From positions 352,427 to 416,426 of the forward strand of contig JASCOV010000004.1 in NCBI GenBank assembly GCA_029960045.1: DNA of 64,000 nt. The letters run 5' to 3'. Each line of letters opens with the position of its first letter. Within the stretch, counting starts at the first letter, position 1. Source of the stretch: Flavobacteriaceae bacterium PS02293. GTDB lineage: Bacteria; Bacteroidota; Bacteroidia; Flavobacteriales; Weeksellaceae. Below, one piece after another: positions 43,421 through 53,601 of this stretch. The notes under the pieces are model-generated. The model did not search any database. It saw nothing but the letters and a program-made list of their open reading frames with translations, and was not told where the DNA came from. Made by a program: the position numbers and the translations under genes.

Positions 43421-43750
43421 ATGAATTTTCTAAGATTGCTTTTTACAGTCTATTTCATGGCATTGTCATTAATGCCATGCATGGATGGTGCAAAGGCGCA
43501 GTCAAAAACAGAAAATATATCATATTCCTACACAAAATCTGAGCAAAACGATGCTCATTCAAAAACAGATTCTTGTTCTCCTTTTTGTTATTGTAACTGC
43601 TGCAGAATCAGCGTTACTTCCATTAAAATAAAACCTGTTTTAGAATATCGTAAGCAAATAAAAGAGTACTATTCTAAAAAAATTCTTTTTAAAAAGAATG
43701 ACTTTGCATATTTGGTGTACGATCAGATATGGCAACCCCCTAAAATATAA
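43421..43750 (+). CDS. Small exported Cys-rich protein preceding the metal RND pump (DUF6660-like)
   Basis: A 109-residue protein with an N-terminal hydrophobic signal (LRLLFTVYFMALSLMPC) and a cluster of five cysteines at 52-61 (SCSPFCYCNCC). Such clusters bind soft metals or form disulfides. The placement just ahead of a CusA-type pump matches a small uncharacterised family often found before these pumps in Bacteroidetes (DUF6660 as I recall). A role as a periplasmic metal-binding or sensing partner is an inference. A near-leaderless promoter box precedes it. Confidence 0.7.
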   Translation: MNFLRLLFTVYFMALSLMPCMDGAKAQSKTENISYSYTKSEQNDAHSKTDSCSPFCYCNCCRISVTSIKIKPVLEYRKQIKEYYSKKILFKKNDFAYLVYDQIWQPPKI

Positions 43751-43909
43751 TTTTTATTGATCTGACGGAAGAATTGTCTTTCGTCCAAACTGTTATGGAA
43801 ACATTGCAATAGTAATGCATTGTATTCTTATTCATTTTTGTCACTAGAATTTTAGAACAAATAGTTGTTCCAAAAAGTAGTCGTGACATTCAATAAAAAT
43901 TATATTCTA

Positions 43910-46900
43910 ATGTTAGATAAAATCATAAGATTTAGCATCAAGAACAAGATTGTCATTGGGATAATGACCTTGTTGTTGATTATTTGGGGAGTTTGGAGTG
44001 CAACCAAACTTCCGATCGATGCCACACCTGACATCACCAACAATCAGGTTCAAATAATTACTGTATGTCCTACATTGGCCGGTCAGGAAGTTGAACAGCT
44101 GGTAACATTCCCTATAGAGCAGAGCATTGCCAATGTTCCTGATATTGAGGAGACCCGAAGTATTTCACGATTTGGTTTGTCTGTAATAACTGTTGTATTT
44201 AAAGAAGAGGTCGATGTTTATTTTGCCCGTCAGTTGATCAGTGAAAAACTGAAACAGGCGGCTGAAGAAATTCCAATAGGAATTGGCACACCAGAGTTAG
44301 CTCCGGTAAGTACAGGACTTGGTGAGGTATATCAATACATCCTGCATCCAAAAAAAGGCAGTGAAAAAAAGTACGATTCCAAAGAACTGCGTACAATGCA
44401 GGATTGGATCGTTAGAAGACAGCTTAACGGTACTCCTGGTGTTGCGGAGATCAACAGCTTTGGAGGCGAACTCAAACAATATGAAGTAGCTGTTAACCCT
44501 GATCGTCTTCGAGCGATGGGAGTGAGTATTTCTGATATTTTTGCAGCTCTTGAAAAAAATAACCAAAATACAGGGGGAGCCTACATTGACAAAAAGCCTA
44601 ATGCTTATTTTATTCGTGGAATTGGTCTGGTGACATCTCTTGAAGACGTTGGTAATGTAGTTGTTAAGAATGATACTGGAAGTGTTCCCATTTTTGTTAA
44701 AGATGTTGCTGAAGTTCGCTTGGGAAGTGCAGTAAGATATGGTGCCATGACATTTAATGGTCAGGTAGATGCCGTGGGTGGAGTTGTCATGATGCTGAAA
44801 GGAGCAAATAGCAATCAAGTGGTGCAGAGCATCAAGGAAAAGATACCAAACATCCAAAAATCTTTGCCTAGCGATATCATTATAGAGCCTTACTTAGATA
44901 GAACAGATCTTGTAGGGAGAGCAATTGATACAGTAGAGAAAAATCTTATTGAAGGTGCCTTGATCGTTATTTTCGTTTTGGTTTTATTTTTAGGAAACTT
45001 GAGGGCGGGATTGATCGTAGCGTCTGCCATTCCGTTATCATTACTCTTTGCTTTGGGAATGATGAATGTTTTCGGAGTCAGTGCCAATTTGATGAGTCTT
45101 GGGGCGATTGATTTTGGGTTGATCGTTGATGGTGCAGTGATTATTGTCGAGGCAACACTACATGTCCTACAGCATAAAAAAAATAAAAACCAACTCACTC
45201 AGGCTCAAATGGATGAGGAGGTAGGTTCTGCCGCATCCAAAATGATGAATAGTGCCATATTTGGACAGATCATTATTTTAATTGTTTACATACCTATTTT
45301 AACGTTGATTGGTGTTGAAGGTAAGATGTTTACACCTATGGCTAAAACAGTTGGTTTTGCAATTATAGGGGCAACAATTCTATCGGTTACCTACATACCT
45401 ATGATGAGTGCTTTGTTTTTATCCAAGAAAATTTCCCATAAAGAGAATTTCTCAGATAAAATGATGAACAGGATCCAAAAGATCTACACTCCTTTATTGG
45501 AGAAAGCATTGAGGATCAAATATTGGTTAGTCGGTGTCACCGTGGCTATTTTTGCTCTAACTGTCTTCTTATTCGGAAGGATGGGAGGTGAGTTTATACC
45601 TCAGTTGCAAGAAGGTGATTTTGCTTTTCACTGTATTCTTCCGCAGGGAAGTTCATTAAGCCAGAGTATCGAAACCTCAATGCAGGCATCAAGACTGATC
45701 AAACAATTTGACGAAGTTAAAATGGTTGTAGGAAAGACAGGATCTGCTGAAGTGCCTACTGATCCGATGCCGCCTGAGGCAACAGATATGATGGTGATCT
45801 TAAAACCGCAGAGTGAATGGAAAACAAAAAAATCGTATGATGAATTAGCGGATGAGATCTCTGAAAAACTCGAAGCTATTCCTGGTGTGTTTTTCGAGAA
45901 AAATCAACCTATACAGATGCGTTTCAATGAGTTGATGACAGGAATCAGACAAGATGTAGCAGTTAAAATTTTCGGTGAAAATTTAGATTCTTTAGCAATA
46001 TATGCGGATAAAACATCTAAAGTTATTCAGTCTGTAAATGGGGCGAGTGCTCCGCAGATAGAACGTGTCAGTGGACTTCCGCAGATCAATGTGGAATATG
46101 ACCGTACGAGAATGGCAAATTACGGGCTTAATATTGAAGACGTAAATACTGCCGTAAGTACTGCTTTTGCAGGTCAGGCAGCAGGTCAGGTATTTGAGAA
46201 TGAAAGAAGATTTGATCTGGTGGTTCGTTTGGATAGTTTACATCGAACCAGTATTGATGATGTGAATAATCTGATGGTCTCTACGAACACAGGAGCGCAG
46301 ATACCGCTTTCACAGGTATCCAATATCAGTTATAAATTGGGACCGGCGCAGATCAGTCGTGAAGCAGGAAAAAGGAGGATTGTTATTGGTTTTAATGTAA
46401 AGGGGAGAGATGTAGAAAGTGTAGTAGAAGAAATCCAGCAAAAGTTGGATAAAGTAAAATTACCAGCAGGATATTACTTTACGTATGGAGGACAGTTTGA
46501 GAATCTTAAAGCTGCCAGTAAACGACTTACCATAGCTGTTCCGGTATCTCTATTCCTTATTTTTATGCTGTTGTATTTTACTTTTGGCTCACTAAAGCAG
46601 GCTACATTAATTTTTACTGCAATTCCAATGAGTACGATCGGAGGTGTATTCGCATTAATGCTTCGTGGAATGCCTTTTAGTATCAGCGCAGGAATTGGCT
46701 TTATTGCCTTATTTGGAGTAGCTGTACTTAATGGAATTGTTTTAATCGGAACTTTCAACCAATTAGAGAAGGAAGGTGAAACCAATATTTTAAAGCGTGT
46801 GATGGAAGGAACTAAAACTCGTTTAAGACCTGTTTTAATGACCGCTACAGTTGCTTCATTAGGGTTTTTACCCATGGCAATTTCAACTGGAGCCGGAGCA

Positions 46901-48274
46901 GAAGTTCAGAAACCTTTGGCTACCGTTGTAATCGGGGGACTGGTAACAGCAACCTTCTTAACTCTGTTTGTTTTACCGATGTTATACATTATCTTCAGTA
47001 CTAAATTAAAGATCAAAAACATTTCAGGTAATAAACCCCTGACTGCTGTTTTAGTTTTAGGTTTCCTTTTCTTGGGACAAACCTTCAATGCACAACAGGG
47101 TACCCCTTTAACAATTTCGGAAGCAACGAACATCGCTTTAACCAACAATAATTTAATGCGGTCCAGAGATCTGGATATTAAAGTAACAGAAGCACTGAAA
47201 CCTACTGCTAAAGAACTTCCAAAAATGAGTGTAGATGCTCAGTTAGGGCAATATAACAGTAAAAAATTCGATCAGTCCTTTTCTATATCTCAAAGTATTC
47301 CATTCCCAACATTGTTCAAAGCGAGGAGAGAACTCATTGCTGAACAGATTAAAGGAAAGCAGATCAATAAAGAGATCTCTGTCAACGAACTTGCAAGACA
47401 GGTAAGGACGTATTACTATCAGATCGAGTATCTGCAATTTAACCAGTCAAAATTAAAAAATCTGGATAGTTTATATCAGGATTTTATAAGAATTGCGACG
47501 GTCAGATTTAAATCAGGAGATATAAAAAAGATTGAAATCAATACTGCAGAAACTCAGAAAGGTGAGATCAATTTACTCTTAAAACAAAATGAAGTTTATT
47601 TGAATAATGCATATAAAAACCTAAAAACATTATTGAATACTTCGGGGGATATCTCAGTTCCTTACAACACAAATTATGAACCTTTGAAAGCTAATTATGT
47701 ACTTGACAGCACTGCGATAGCAAATCATCCAACGGTAAGATCTTACTATCAGGAGATGGCTATAGCAGAAAAAAATAAAAATGTTGAGAGGTCTTTAGGT
47801 CTACCTGATTTCAGTATCGGTTACACCAATCAGTCCTTAATTGGTACTCAGACGATCAATGGTATGGATCAGAATTTTAATGCTGGAAATAGATTTCATG
47901 CGGCAACTATTGGCGTTACGATCCCTCTCACTTTCGGTGCTACGAAAGCGAGAATCCAGTCTTGGGAGTTTCAAAAGCAGGTTGCACAATCCAATGCAAA
48001 ATTGCAGCAAAAACAGCTGGAAGCACAACTGCAAAATGCTTTGAATCAATATCAGCAGGATATAGAGCAGTACAACTATTATGTTAATCAGGCAATCCCC
48101 AATGCTGAGAAAATAGCTAAAGCCGGACAATTAGGATATAAAACAGGAGAAATTTCCTATGTTGAGTATCTTTTTGCGCTTCAGACTTCCACGAATATTC
48201 AATTAAAATATCTGGAATCCATTCAACAGGTTAATCAATCTGTTATTACCATTAATTCAATCATAAACAAATAA
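43910..48274 (+). CDS. CusA/CzcA-family heavy-metal RND pump fused to a TolC-type outer-membrane factor
   Basis: A 1454-residue fusion from the ATG at 43910; an upstream in-frame TTG at 43865 adds an untypical extension and is not favoured. Residues 1 to about 1040 form an RND transporter with the HME-type start (KIIRFSIKNKIVIG), porter domains, and helices including LGAIDFGLIVDGAVIIVE. A hydrophobic segment at about 1043-1058 (TAVLVLGFLFLGQTFNAQ) resembles a signal peptide. Residues about 1065-1454 are a TolC/OEP domain of two coiled-coil repeats (LTISEATNIALTNNN, IEYLQFNQSKLKNLDSLYQ). The trimeric pump would export Cu(I)/Ag(I) or Zn/Cd/Co. The metal is not settled by sequence. The adaptor gene starts one base after the stop. 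Confidence 0.95.
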   Translation: MLDKIIRFSIKNKIVIGIMTLLLIIWGVWSATKLPIDATPDITNNQVQIITVCPTLAGQEVEQLVTFPIEQSIANVPDIEETRSISRFGLSVITVVFKEEVDVYFARQLISEKLKQAAEEIPIGIGTPELAPVSTGLGEVYQYILHPKKGSEKKYDSKELRTMQDWIVRRQLNGTPGVAEINSFGGELKQYEVAVNPDRLRAMGVSISDIFAALEKNNQNTGGAYIDKKPNAYFIRGIGLVTSLEDVGNVVVKNDTGSVPIFVKDVAEVRLGSAVRYGAMTFNGQVDAVGGVVMMLKGANSNQVVQSIKEKIPNIQKSLPSDIIIEPYLDRTDLVGRAIDTVEKNLIEGALIVIFVLVLFLGNLRAGLIVASAIPLSLLFALGMMNVFGVSANLMSLGAIDFGLIVDGAVIIVEATLHVLQHKKNKNQLTQAQMDEEVGSAASKMMNSAIFGQIIILIVYIPILTLIGVEGKMFTPMAKTVGFAIIGATILSVTYIPMMSALFLSKKISHKENFSDKMMNRIQKIYTPLLEKALRIKYWLVGVTVAIFALTVFLFGRMGGEFIPQLQEGDFAFHCILPQGSSLSQSIETSMQASRLIKQFDEVKMVVGKTGSAEVPTDPMPPEATDMMVILKPQSEWKTKKSYDELADEISEKLEAIPGVFFEKNQPIQMRFNELMTGIRQDVAVKIFGENLDSLAIYADKTSKVIQSVNGASAPQIERVSGLPQINVEYDRTRMANYGLNIEDVNTAVSTAFAGQAAGQVFENERRFDLVVRLDSLHRTSIDDVNNLMVSTNTGAQIPLSQVSNISYKLGPAQISREAGKRRIVIGFNVKGRDVESVVEEIQQKLDKVKLPAGYYFTYGGQFENLKAASKRLTIAVPVSLFLIFMLLYFTFGSLKQATLIFTAIPMSTIGGVFALMLRGMPFSISAGIGFIALFGVAVLNGIVLIGTFNQLEKEGETNILKRVMEGTKTRLRPVLMTATVASLGFLPMAISTGAGAEVQKPLATVVIGGLVTATFLTLFVLPMLYIIFSTKLKIKNISGNKPLTAVLVLGFLFLGQTFNAQQGTPLTISEATNIALTNNNLMRSRDLDIKVTEALKPTAKELPKMSVDAQLGQYNSKKFDQSFSISQSIPFPTLFKARRELIAEQIKGKQINKEISVNELARQVRTYYYQIEYLQFNQSKLKNLDSLYQDFIRIATVRFKSGDIKKIEINTAETQKGEINLLLKQNEVYLNNAYKNLKTLLNTSGDISVPYNTNYEPLKANYVLDSTAIANHPTVRSYYQEMAIAEKNKNVERSLGLPDFSIGYTNQSLIGTQTINGMDQNFNAGNRFHAATIGVTIPLTFGATKARIQSWEFQKQVAQSNAKLQQKQLEAQLQNALNQYQQDIEQYNYYVNQAIPNAEKIAKAGQLGYKTGEISYVEYLFALQTSTNIQLKYLESIQQVNQSVITINSIINK

Positions 48275-48275
48275 A

Positions 48276-49553
48276 ATGAAAATTAAATATAATATAATAT
48301 CTGCGCTGTTAATTTCTTTTTTAGCCTTAAGCTGTGGAAAAAAAGAAGCTTCTGAGGAAACGGAAGTAAAAGCAAAAACCGAACAGGCAGAGGAGGCTCA
48401 TGAAGAGGCACCGCAAACAATCGCCACATTAACTGAAGAACAAATGAAAGCAGTCGGAATCTCTTTAGGTAAAATTGAGATGAAAGATTTGGCCTCACTT
48501 GTTAAAGCCAATGGTGTCTTGAGTGTTCCTAACAATAGAAAAGCCACAGTAACCTCTTTGTATGGTGGGGTGATCAAGACATTAAATGTTCAAATAGGCG
48601 ACTATGTCAGAAAAGGGCAGGTCATTGCATCCATTAATAATCCTGAGTATATTCAGCTTCAGGAGCAATACCTTACAGTAAATAGCAGAATTGCATTTGC
48701 TGAACAGGAATATAAAAGGCAACGTGAATTATTTGATAATGATGCCGGAGCAAAAAAAAACCTGCAAAGCTCTGATTCTGAATTAAAAGGTTTAAGAACC
48801 CAAAGATCATCATTACAGAGACAACTTCAGCTTATGGGCATAAGCCCAGGAAAGGTAAGCAATGGGAATTTGAGATCAGGATTGGTTATTACCTCCCCGA
48901 TCAGTGGAACCGTTAGTGGCATCAATGCGCAGATTGGAAGTTACGTTGATGTTTCATCTCCTGTTCTTGATATTATTGATAATAGTTCTATCCATTTAGA
49001 TCTTCAGGTTTTTGAAAAGGATCTACCTAAGATGAAAGTAGGACAGACTGTACAGTTTAAGCTGACCAATAATCCGGAAACATTGTATAACGCTACGGTA
49101 TTCAGTATCGGTTCATCATTCGAAAATGAGAGTAAAACGATATCTGTACATGCCAATGTAACAGGAAATAAAGTAGGGCTGATTGATGGGATGAATGTTA
49201 CCGGAATGGTAAGCCTTGGAAATTCCAGCACCGCTGCAGTTCCTAATGAAGCGATCGTAGAAGCTGACGGTAAATTCTATGTTTTTGTACAGACTTCTAA
49301 AAAGCCTGAAGAACATGCCGAAGAGAAAAAGGAGGGTGAGCAGGAAGAAGCTACAAAAGAGACAGGAGCTCATACCAAAGATCAAGGGAAGACCCTGAAT
49401 TTTGAGAAAATAGAAATTGTCAAAGGTTCATCAGATTTAGGTTATACTGCTATCACTACAGTGACTAAAATTGCACCTGATACAAATATTGTTGTAAAAG
49501 GCGCATTCTTCGTCAATGCTAAATTATCTAATGCCGGAGGTCATGAGGATTAG
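48276..49553 (+). CDS. CusB/CzcB-type periplasmic adaptor lipoprotein
   Basis: A 425-residue membrane-fusion protein with a lipobox (FLALSC, Cys20). The mature part starts with an acidic low-complexity stretch. The barrel-sandwich motif VRKGQVIASINNPEYIQLQ, the helical hairpin around RQRELFDNDAGAKKNLQSS and the GLVITSPISGTVSG lipoyl-like segment place it in the HlyD/CusB family. A second Glu/His-rich insert lies near 345-375 (EEHAEEKKEGEQEEATKE) and could bind metal weakly. It starts one base after the pump gene, so the two are translationally coupled. Confidence 0.94.
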   Translation: MKIKYNIISALLISFLALSCGKKEASEETEVKAKTEQAEEAHEEAPQTIATLTEEQMKAVGISLGKIEMKDLASLVKANGVLSVPNNRKATVTSLYGGVIKTLNVQIGDYVRKGQVIASINNPEYIQLQEQYLTVNSRIAFAEQEYKRQRELFDNDAGAKKNLQSSDSELKGLRTQRSSLQRQLQLMGISPGKVSNGNLRSGLVITSPISGTVSGINAQIGSYVDVSSPVLDIIDNSSIHLDLQVFEKDLPKMKVGQTVQFKLTNNPETLYNATVFSIGSSFENESKTISVHANVTGNKVGLIDGMNVTGMVSLGNSSTAAVPNEAIVEADGKFYVFVQTSKKPEEHAEEKKEGEQEEATKETGAHTKDQGKTLNFEKIEIVKGSSDLGYTAITTVTKIAPDTNIVVKGAFFVNAKLSNAGGHED

Positions 49554-49682
49554 ATTTTTAAAAGCTGAAGCCTTTATTTAAACTTTCAGTTGCAATAAAA
49601 ATATCATTATGCTACGAGATAAAGCAATGCATTAATTCGACCTCTAGCATAATGTTATCTTTAAATCTATAAAATCAAAGTT

Positions 49683-50561
49683 ATGTTACTAAACAAGAAA
49701 ATCTCAATCTGGTATTTTATTGATCAAATTAAAAGTCAAATATTACTTATTGTTATATTAGCAGTAGGTACAGGTTTGCTGGATCTGCATCCTATCTTCA
49801 CTAAAATAACCATTCCGCTAAGTATTCCCGCAATTCTTGGAACTGCTGTCTCATTGCTTCTTGCATTCAGGACGGCGCAGTCTTATGAAAGGTGGTGGGA
49901 GGCGAGAACTGTTTGGGGAGCCATCGTCAATGATTCAAGATCTTTTATCCGTTTAATAAATCAATTCGTACCTCAAGATGGTGCGGACGTTAAAATATTT
50001 GCAGAGAGACAAATCGTATGGGTCTATGCCTTGGGTGAAGCATTAAGGAAACAGCCCTTTACCAATAAAGTAGTTGAGTATTTGCATACACATCAAATCA
50101 ATGCAGTCAATATACCCAATGCGATTTTGGATGAACATTCTTATCACGTAAGACAGATAGCCGAAAAAGGTCTGATTTCAGATTTTAAGGAAGTTCAGCT
50201 CAATGAAGTTCTCATGAGGCTTTGTGACAATATGGGAAAATGTGAACGATTGAAAAATACGGTGTTTCCAAGGGCATATAGTATTCTGATCCACACCTTG
50301 ATTTACGTCTTTGCATTTATCCTTCCTTTCGGATTGGAAGATTCCCAGCTTACTTTGGAAATAATTACGACGATCATTATTCCTCTGATATTTGTAGCCA
50401 TTGAGAAAACAGCGATCATCATGCAGGACCCCTTCGAGAATACTCCTGTAGATACGCCAATGACCTCTATCGCACAAACCATAGAAATCAACATTCTGCA
50501 GATGATCAAAGAGAAAGATATTCCTATTAAAAAAGAAAATAATACCTACTTCGAAATGTAG
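49683..50561 (+). CDS. Bestrophin-family anion channel
   Basis: A 292-residue membrane protein. SLLLAFRTAQSYERWWEARTVWGAIVNDSRSF and the late NTPVDTPMTSIAQTIEINILQ are the bestrophin/UPF0187 signatures, with four or so helices and a pentamer-type neck. Bacterial homologues conduct ions; anion passage is the eukaryotic function. Its location between the RND pump and a CDF exporter suggests charge compensation or metal-linked ion flow, which is inference. It begins 129 bases after the adaptor gene on the same strand. Confidence 0.88.
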   Translation: MLLNKKISIWYFIDQIKSQILLIVILAVGTGLLDLHPIFTKITIPLSIPAILGTAVSLLLAFRTAQSYERWWEARTVWGAIVNDSRSFIRLINQFVPQDGADVKIFAERQIVWVYALGEALRKQPFTNKVVEYLHTHQINAVNIPNAILDEHSYHVRQIAEKGLISDFKEVQLNEVLMRLCDNMGKCERLKNTVFPRAYSILIHTLIYVFAFILPFGLEDSQLTLEIITTIIIPLIFVAIEKTAIIMQDPFENTPVDTPMTSIAQTIEINILQMIKEKDIPIKKENNTYFEM

Positions 50562-50587
50562 AGTCAATCCAGTAAAAACATAAAATT

Positions 50588-51484
50588 ATGAGCGACACAA
50601 ATAAACAGATTGTATCAGCATCTAGTAGGCATAAGAAAAACTTACTTATCGTTCTGGCACTTAGTGGGACTTATCTGATCGCTGAAGTCATTGGAGGTAT
50701 TGCAACAAAAAGTCTTGCATTACTAGCAGATGCCGCGCATATGCTGACAGATGTTGTCGGTTTACTCTTAGCATTTATTGCCATCAAAATTGGTGAAAGA
50801 AAGGCAAGTCCTAAAAAGACATTTGGGTATTATCGAACAGAAATTTTGGCTGCTGTCATCAATGCTGTTGTTCTGTTGGGTATTTCATTATTTGTTTTAT
50901 ACGAGGCATTTCAGAGATTTAAAAATCCTCCTGAAGTGCAAAGTGGCTCCATGATGATTGTTGCAGGAATTGGACTTGTGGTGAATATCATCGGTATCCT
51001 TATTATCAGAAAGGATTCCAACGCAAGTCTTAATATGAAAGGTGCTTATTTTGAAGTTTTGTCGGATATGCTGACATCGGTAGGAGTAATGATCGCGGGC
51101 GTGATCATGCTGACAACACAGTGGTATTATGCAGATCCGATCATTTCTGCGGCTATAGGTCTATTGATTATTCCCAGAACCTTAAAGTTGCTTATGGAAG
51201 CGGTTAATGTCTTACTGGAAGGTACACCTAAAGATGTAGATATCAGCAAGCTTCGATCTTCACTGGAAGAACTTTCGGGAATCAAGGAAATCCACGATCT
51301 ACATGTCTGGTCGCTTACATCAGGCGTTAATGCCATGAGCGCACATGTGATTGCAGATGATAACAAAAATCGCAATGAACTCCTGCAAATATTAATAGAT
51401 AAAGCAACGACAGATTTTAAAATAACCCATACCACTTTTCAAATCGAATATGAAGGTTATGATGAAACTGAAATACACTTGTAG
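50588..51484 (+). CDS. Cation diffusion facilitator (CzcD-like Zn/Cd/Co exporter)
   Basis: A 298-residue CDF exporter with six membrane helices and a C-terminal cytoplasmic domain of about 85 residues (DLHVWSLTSGVNAMSAHV). The helix-2 half of the metal site is D48, H51, D55 (LLADAAHMLTDVV). In helix 5 the usual HxxxD appears as E-x3-D (YFEVLSDMLTSVGV); an E-containing variant occurs in some CDF groups and may change metal choice. It lies 26 bases after the bestrophin gene, in one transcription unit. Confidence 0.93.
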   Translation: MSDTNKQIVSASSRHKKNLLIVLALSGTYLIAEVIGGIATKSLALLADAAHMLTDVVGLLLAFIAIKIGERKASPKKTFGYYRTEILAAVINAVVLLGISLFVLYEAFQRFKNPPEVQSGSMMIVAGIGLVVNIIGILIIRKDSNASLNMKGAYFEVLSDMLTSVGVMIAGVIMLTTQWYYADPIISAAIGLLIIPRTLKLLMEAVNVLLEGTPKDVDISKLRSSLEELSGIKEIHDLHVWSLTSGVNAMSAHVIADDNKNRNELLQILIDKATTDFKITHTTFQIEYEGYDETEIHL

Positions 51485-51595
51485 ATGAATGATCAGAATA
51501 GATTGAAAATGAAATGAAATCTAAATGATTATTTCTATATCAAATAAAATTGATTTCTAAAGAATTAATGATGTAATCACTTATAAAACTTGTTT

Positions 51596-53590
51596 ATGAA
51601 ACTAATTAAAATTAAGCGAAGCAGTTATAGCCTGCTCATTAATTTTTTCTTATTATATATAATTTTTTCCTTTGTCCTCAGGATAGGATTTTCTATTGCC
51701 AGCCTTCAAAAGGCAGAGATTAGTTTTCTTTCATTGCTGAATGTATTTGCTCTGGGATTTTTATTTGATATAGGGGTAGGGGTGTTTTTTGTGCTACCGT
51801 ACAGTCTGTACCTGCTTTTATTTCCTCAGAAATATAATAATTCGCTTTTCAATAGAGCTATGACTTTTTTTTGCTTTAATGTAGCTGTGCTTATATTGTT
51901 GTTTTCATTTTTTGCTGAAGTAACATTCTGGCAGGAATTTGAAAGCCGGTTTAATTTTATTGCAGTTGATTATCTGGTTTATACCTATGAAGTAATCAAT
52001 AATATTAATGAATCATATCCTTTGCCATTGCTCATTACAGCCATGTTAATAATGACTTCTTTGGTGTTTTTACTTTTCTATAAAAGGCATTACTTCACAG
52101 ATAATTTTAAGGGCAGTACACCTTTTTTACAAAGATTCTTTATCTTTTTCGGATTGCTTTTCATTTCAGTCATTTATGCATTTTTTATTGACAACAGTTT
52201 AGCAGAGAATAGCGAAAACAGGTATCGGAATGAGCTGTCAAAATCAGGAATCTATTCTTTTTTTTCTGCATATAAAAATAACGAGATCAATTATGAACAC
52301 TTCTATAAACTCATCGATAATAGGGTGGCGTTTAATATTGTGAGAACTGATCTCCAGGAATCTAACTCAGATTACTTATCAAATGATTTCTCAATCTTAC
52401 GTAACATTAAGGGAGCTGACTCCTATGAGAAGCCCAATGTTATTATGATCACATTGGAAAGTTTCAGTGCAGACTTTATGAAAACATTTGGCAACAATCA
52501 GAATCTGACACCTACGTTGGACTCATTGGCGAATCAAAGCATTTTATTTACCAATATGTATGCTACCGGAACAAGAACCGTGCGAGGAATGGAGGCACTT
52601 TCACTTGCCGTTCCGCCTACACCGGGGAATAGTATTGTCCGCAGGAAAGAAAATGATAATCTGAGCACTGTAGGATCGATCTTCAGTCAAAAGGGATATG
52701 ATACTTCTTTCTTATATGGTGGTGATGGTTATTTTGATAATATGAATAATTATTTCGGTAATAATGGATACACAATTGTAGACCGGAAAAGAAATTCTTT
52801 TGTAGGGGAAGATTATCAGTCTCCAAGAATACCAATAGAAGACAAGGAGGTTACTTTTGAAAATGCCTGGGGTATTAGTGATGAAAATCTTTATGATCAG
52901 GTGATCAAGCAGGCGGATAAAAAATTTGCAGTAGGCAAACCGTTCTATGATTTTGTAATGAACACTTCCAATCATCGACCTTATACATATCCTGAGGGTA
53001 AAATTGATATACCTTCAGGGTCGGGAAGAGAAGGAGCCGTGAAATACACGGATTATGCGATCGGGCAGTTTTTTAAAAAGATAAAGAATAAACCCTGGTA
53101 CAAAAATACGATTGTGATCATTGTTGCTGATCACTGTGCGAGTAGTGCCGGCAAAAACGACATCGATGTTGCAAAATATCATATCCCAGCAATGATTGTC
53201 AACTTGAACAACAAGAAACCATTCAGAATTGAAAAAATGTGCTCTCAGATCGACCTGTATCCAACACTTTTCTCACTTTTAGGATGGACGTATGAGAGTA
53301 ATCTTTATGGTAAAAATGTTTTAAGCGAAACTTATACTCCAAGAATATTTGTAAGTACCTATCAGAAACTCGGATATATGGAAAACAACAAATTGGTTAT
53401 TCTAGGTCCGCAGCAAAAAACAGAGACGTATTTGTATGATAAGGAGAATAATAAACAAAATCCAGAGATGCTATCTGAGCAGTATGTGAAAAAAGCAATA
53501 GCAAATTATCAGTCAGCCTACTATCTTTTCAAGAATGACGGATTAAAACAGAAGCAGATAAAAAAGGTAAATATAACCACAACTAGATAA
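51596..53590 (+). CDS. LtaS/MdoB-like sulfatase-fold phosphoglycerol transferase
   Basis: A 664-residue protein with five N-terminal membrane helices in about the first 215 residues, then a large periplasmic alkaline-phosphatase-fold domain. VIMITLESFSADFMKTFG holds the first metal ligand (Glu), TGTRTVRGMEAL the threonine nucleophile, and IVIIVADHCASSAGK the Asp-His pair. Family members transfer phosphoglycerol or phosphoethanolamine to glycans or lipids; the Gram-negative acceptor is unknown. The start is taken at the ATG at 51596, six bases inside an earlier TTG. It is followed 11 bases later by an MgtC-type gene. Confidence 0.9.
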   Translation: MKLIKIKRSSYSLLINFFLLYIIFSFVLRIGFSIASLQKAEISFLSLLNVFALGFLFDIGVGVFFVLPYSLYLLLFPQKYNNSLFNRAMTFFCFNVAVLILLFSFFAEVTFWQEFESRFNFIAVDYLVYTYEVINNINESYPLPLLITAMLIMTSLVFLLFYKRHYFTDNFKGSTPFLQRFFIFFGLLFISVIYAFFIDNSLAENSENRYRNELSKSGIYSFFSAYKNNEINYEHFYKLIDNRVAFNIVRTDLQESNSDYLSNDFSILRNIKGADSYEKPNVIMITLESFSADFMKTFGNNQNLTPTLDSLANQSILFTNMYATGTRTVRGMEALSLAVPPTPGNSIVRRKENDNLSTVGSIFSQKGYDTSFLYGGDGYFDNMNNYFGNNGYTIVDRKRNSFVGEDYQSPRIPIEDKEVTFENAWGISDENLYDQVIKQADKKFAVGKPFYDFVMNTSNHRPYTYPEGKIDIPSGSGREGAVKYTDYAIGQFFKKIKNKPWYKNTIVIIVADHCASSAGKNDIDVAKYHIPAMIVNLNNKKPFRIEKMCSQIDLYPTLFSLLGWTYESNLYGKNVLSETYTPRIFVSTYQKLGYMENNKLVILGPQQKTETYLYDKENNKQNPEMLSEQYVKKAIANYQSAYYLFKNDGLKQKQIKKVNITTTR

Positions 53591-53601
53591 CGTGATGTAA
53601 A

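Noticed and set aside
44297..44857. 186-codon open frame antisense to the RND pump
   Set aside because: The plus-strand pump motifs are continuous here; the antisense frame has no recognisable domain and no promoter.
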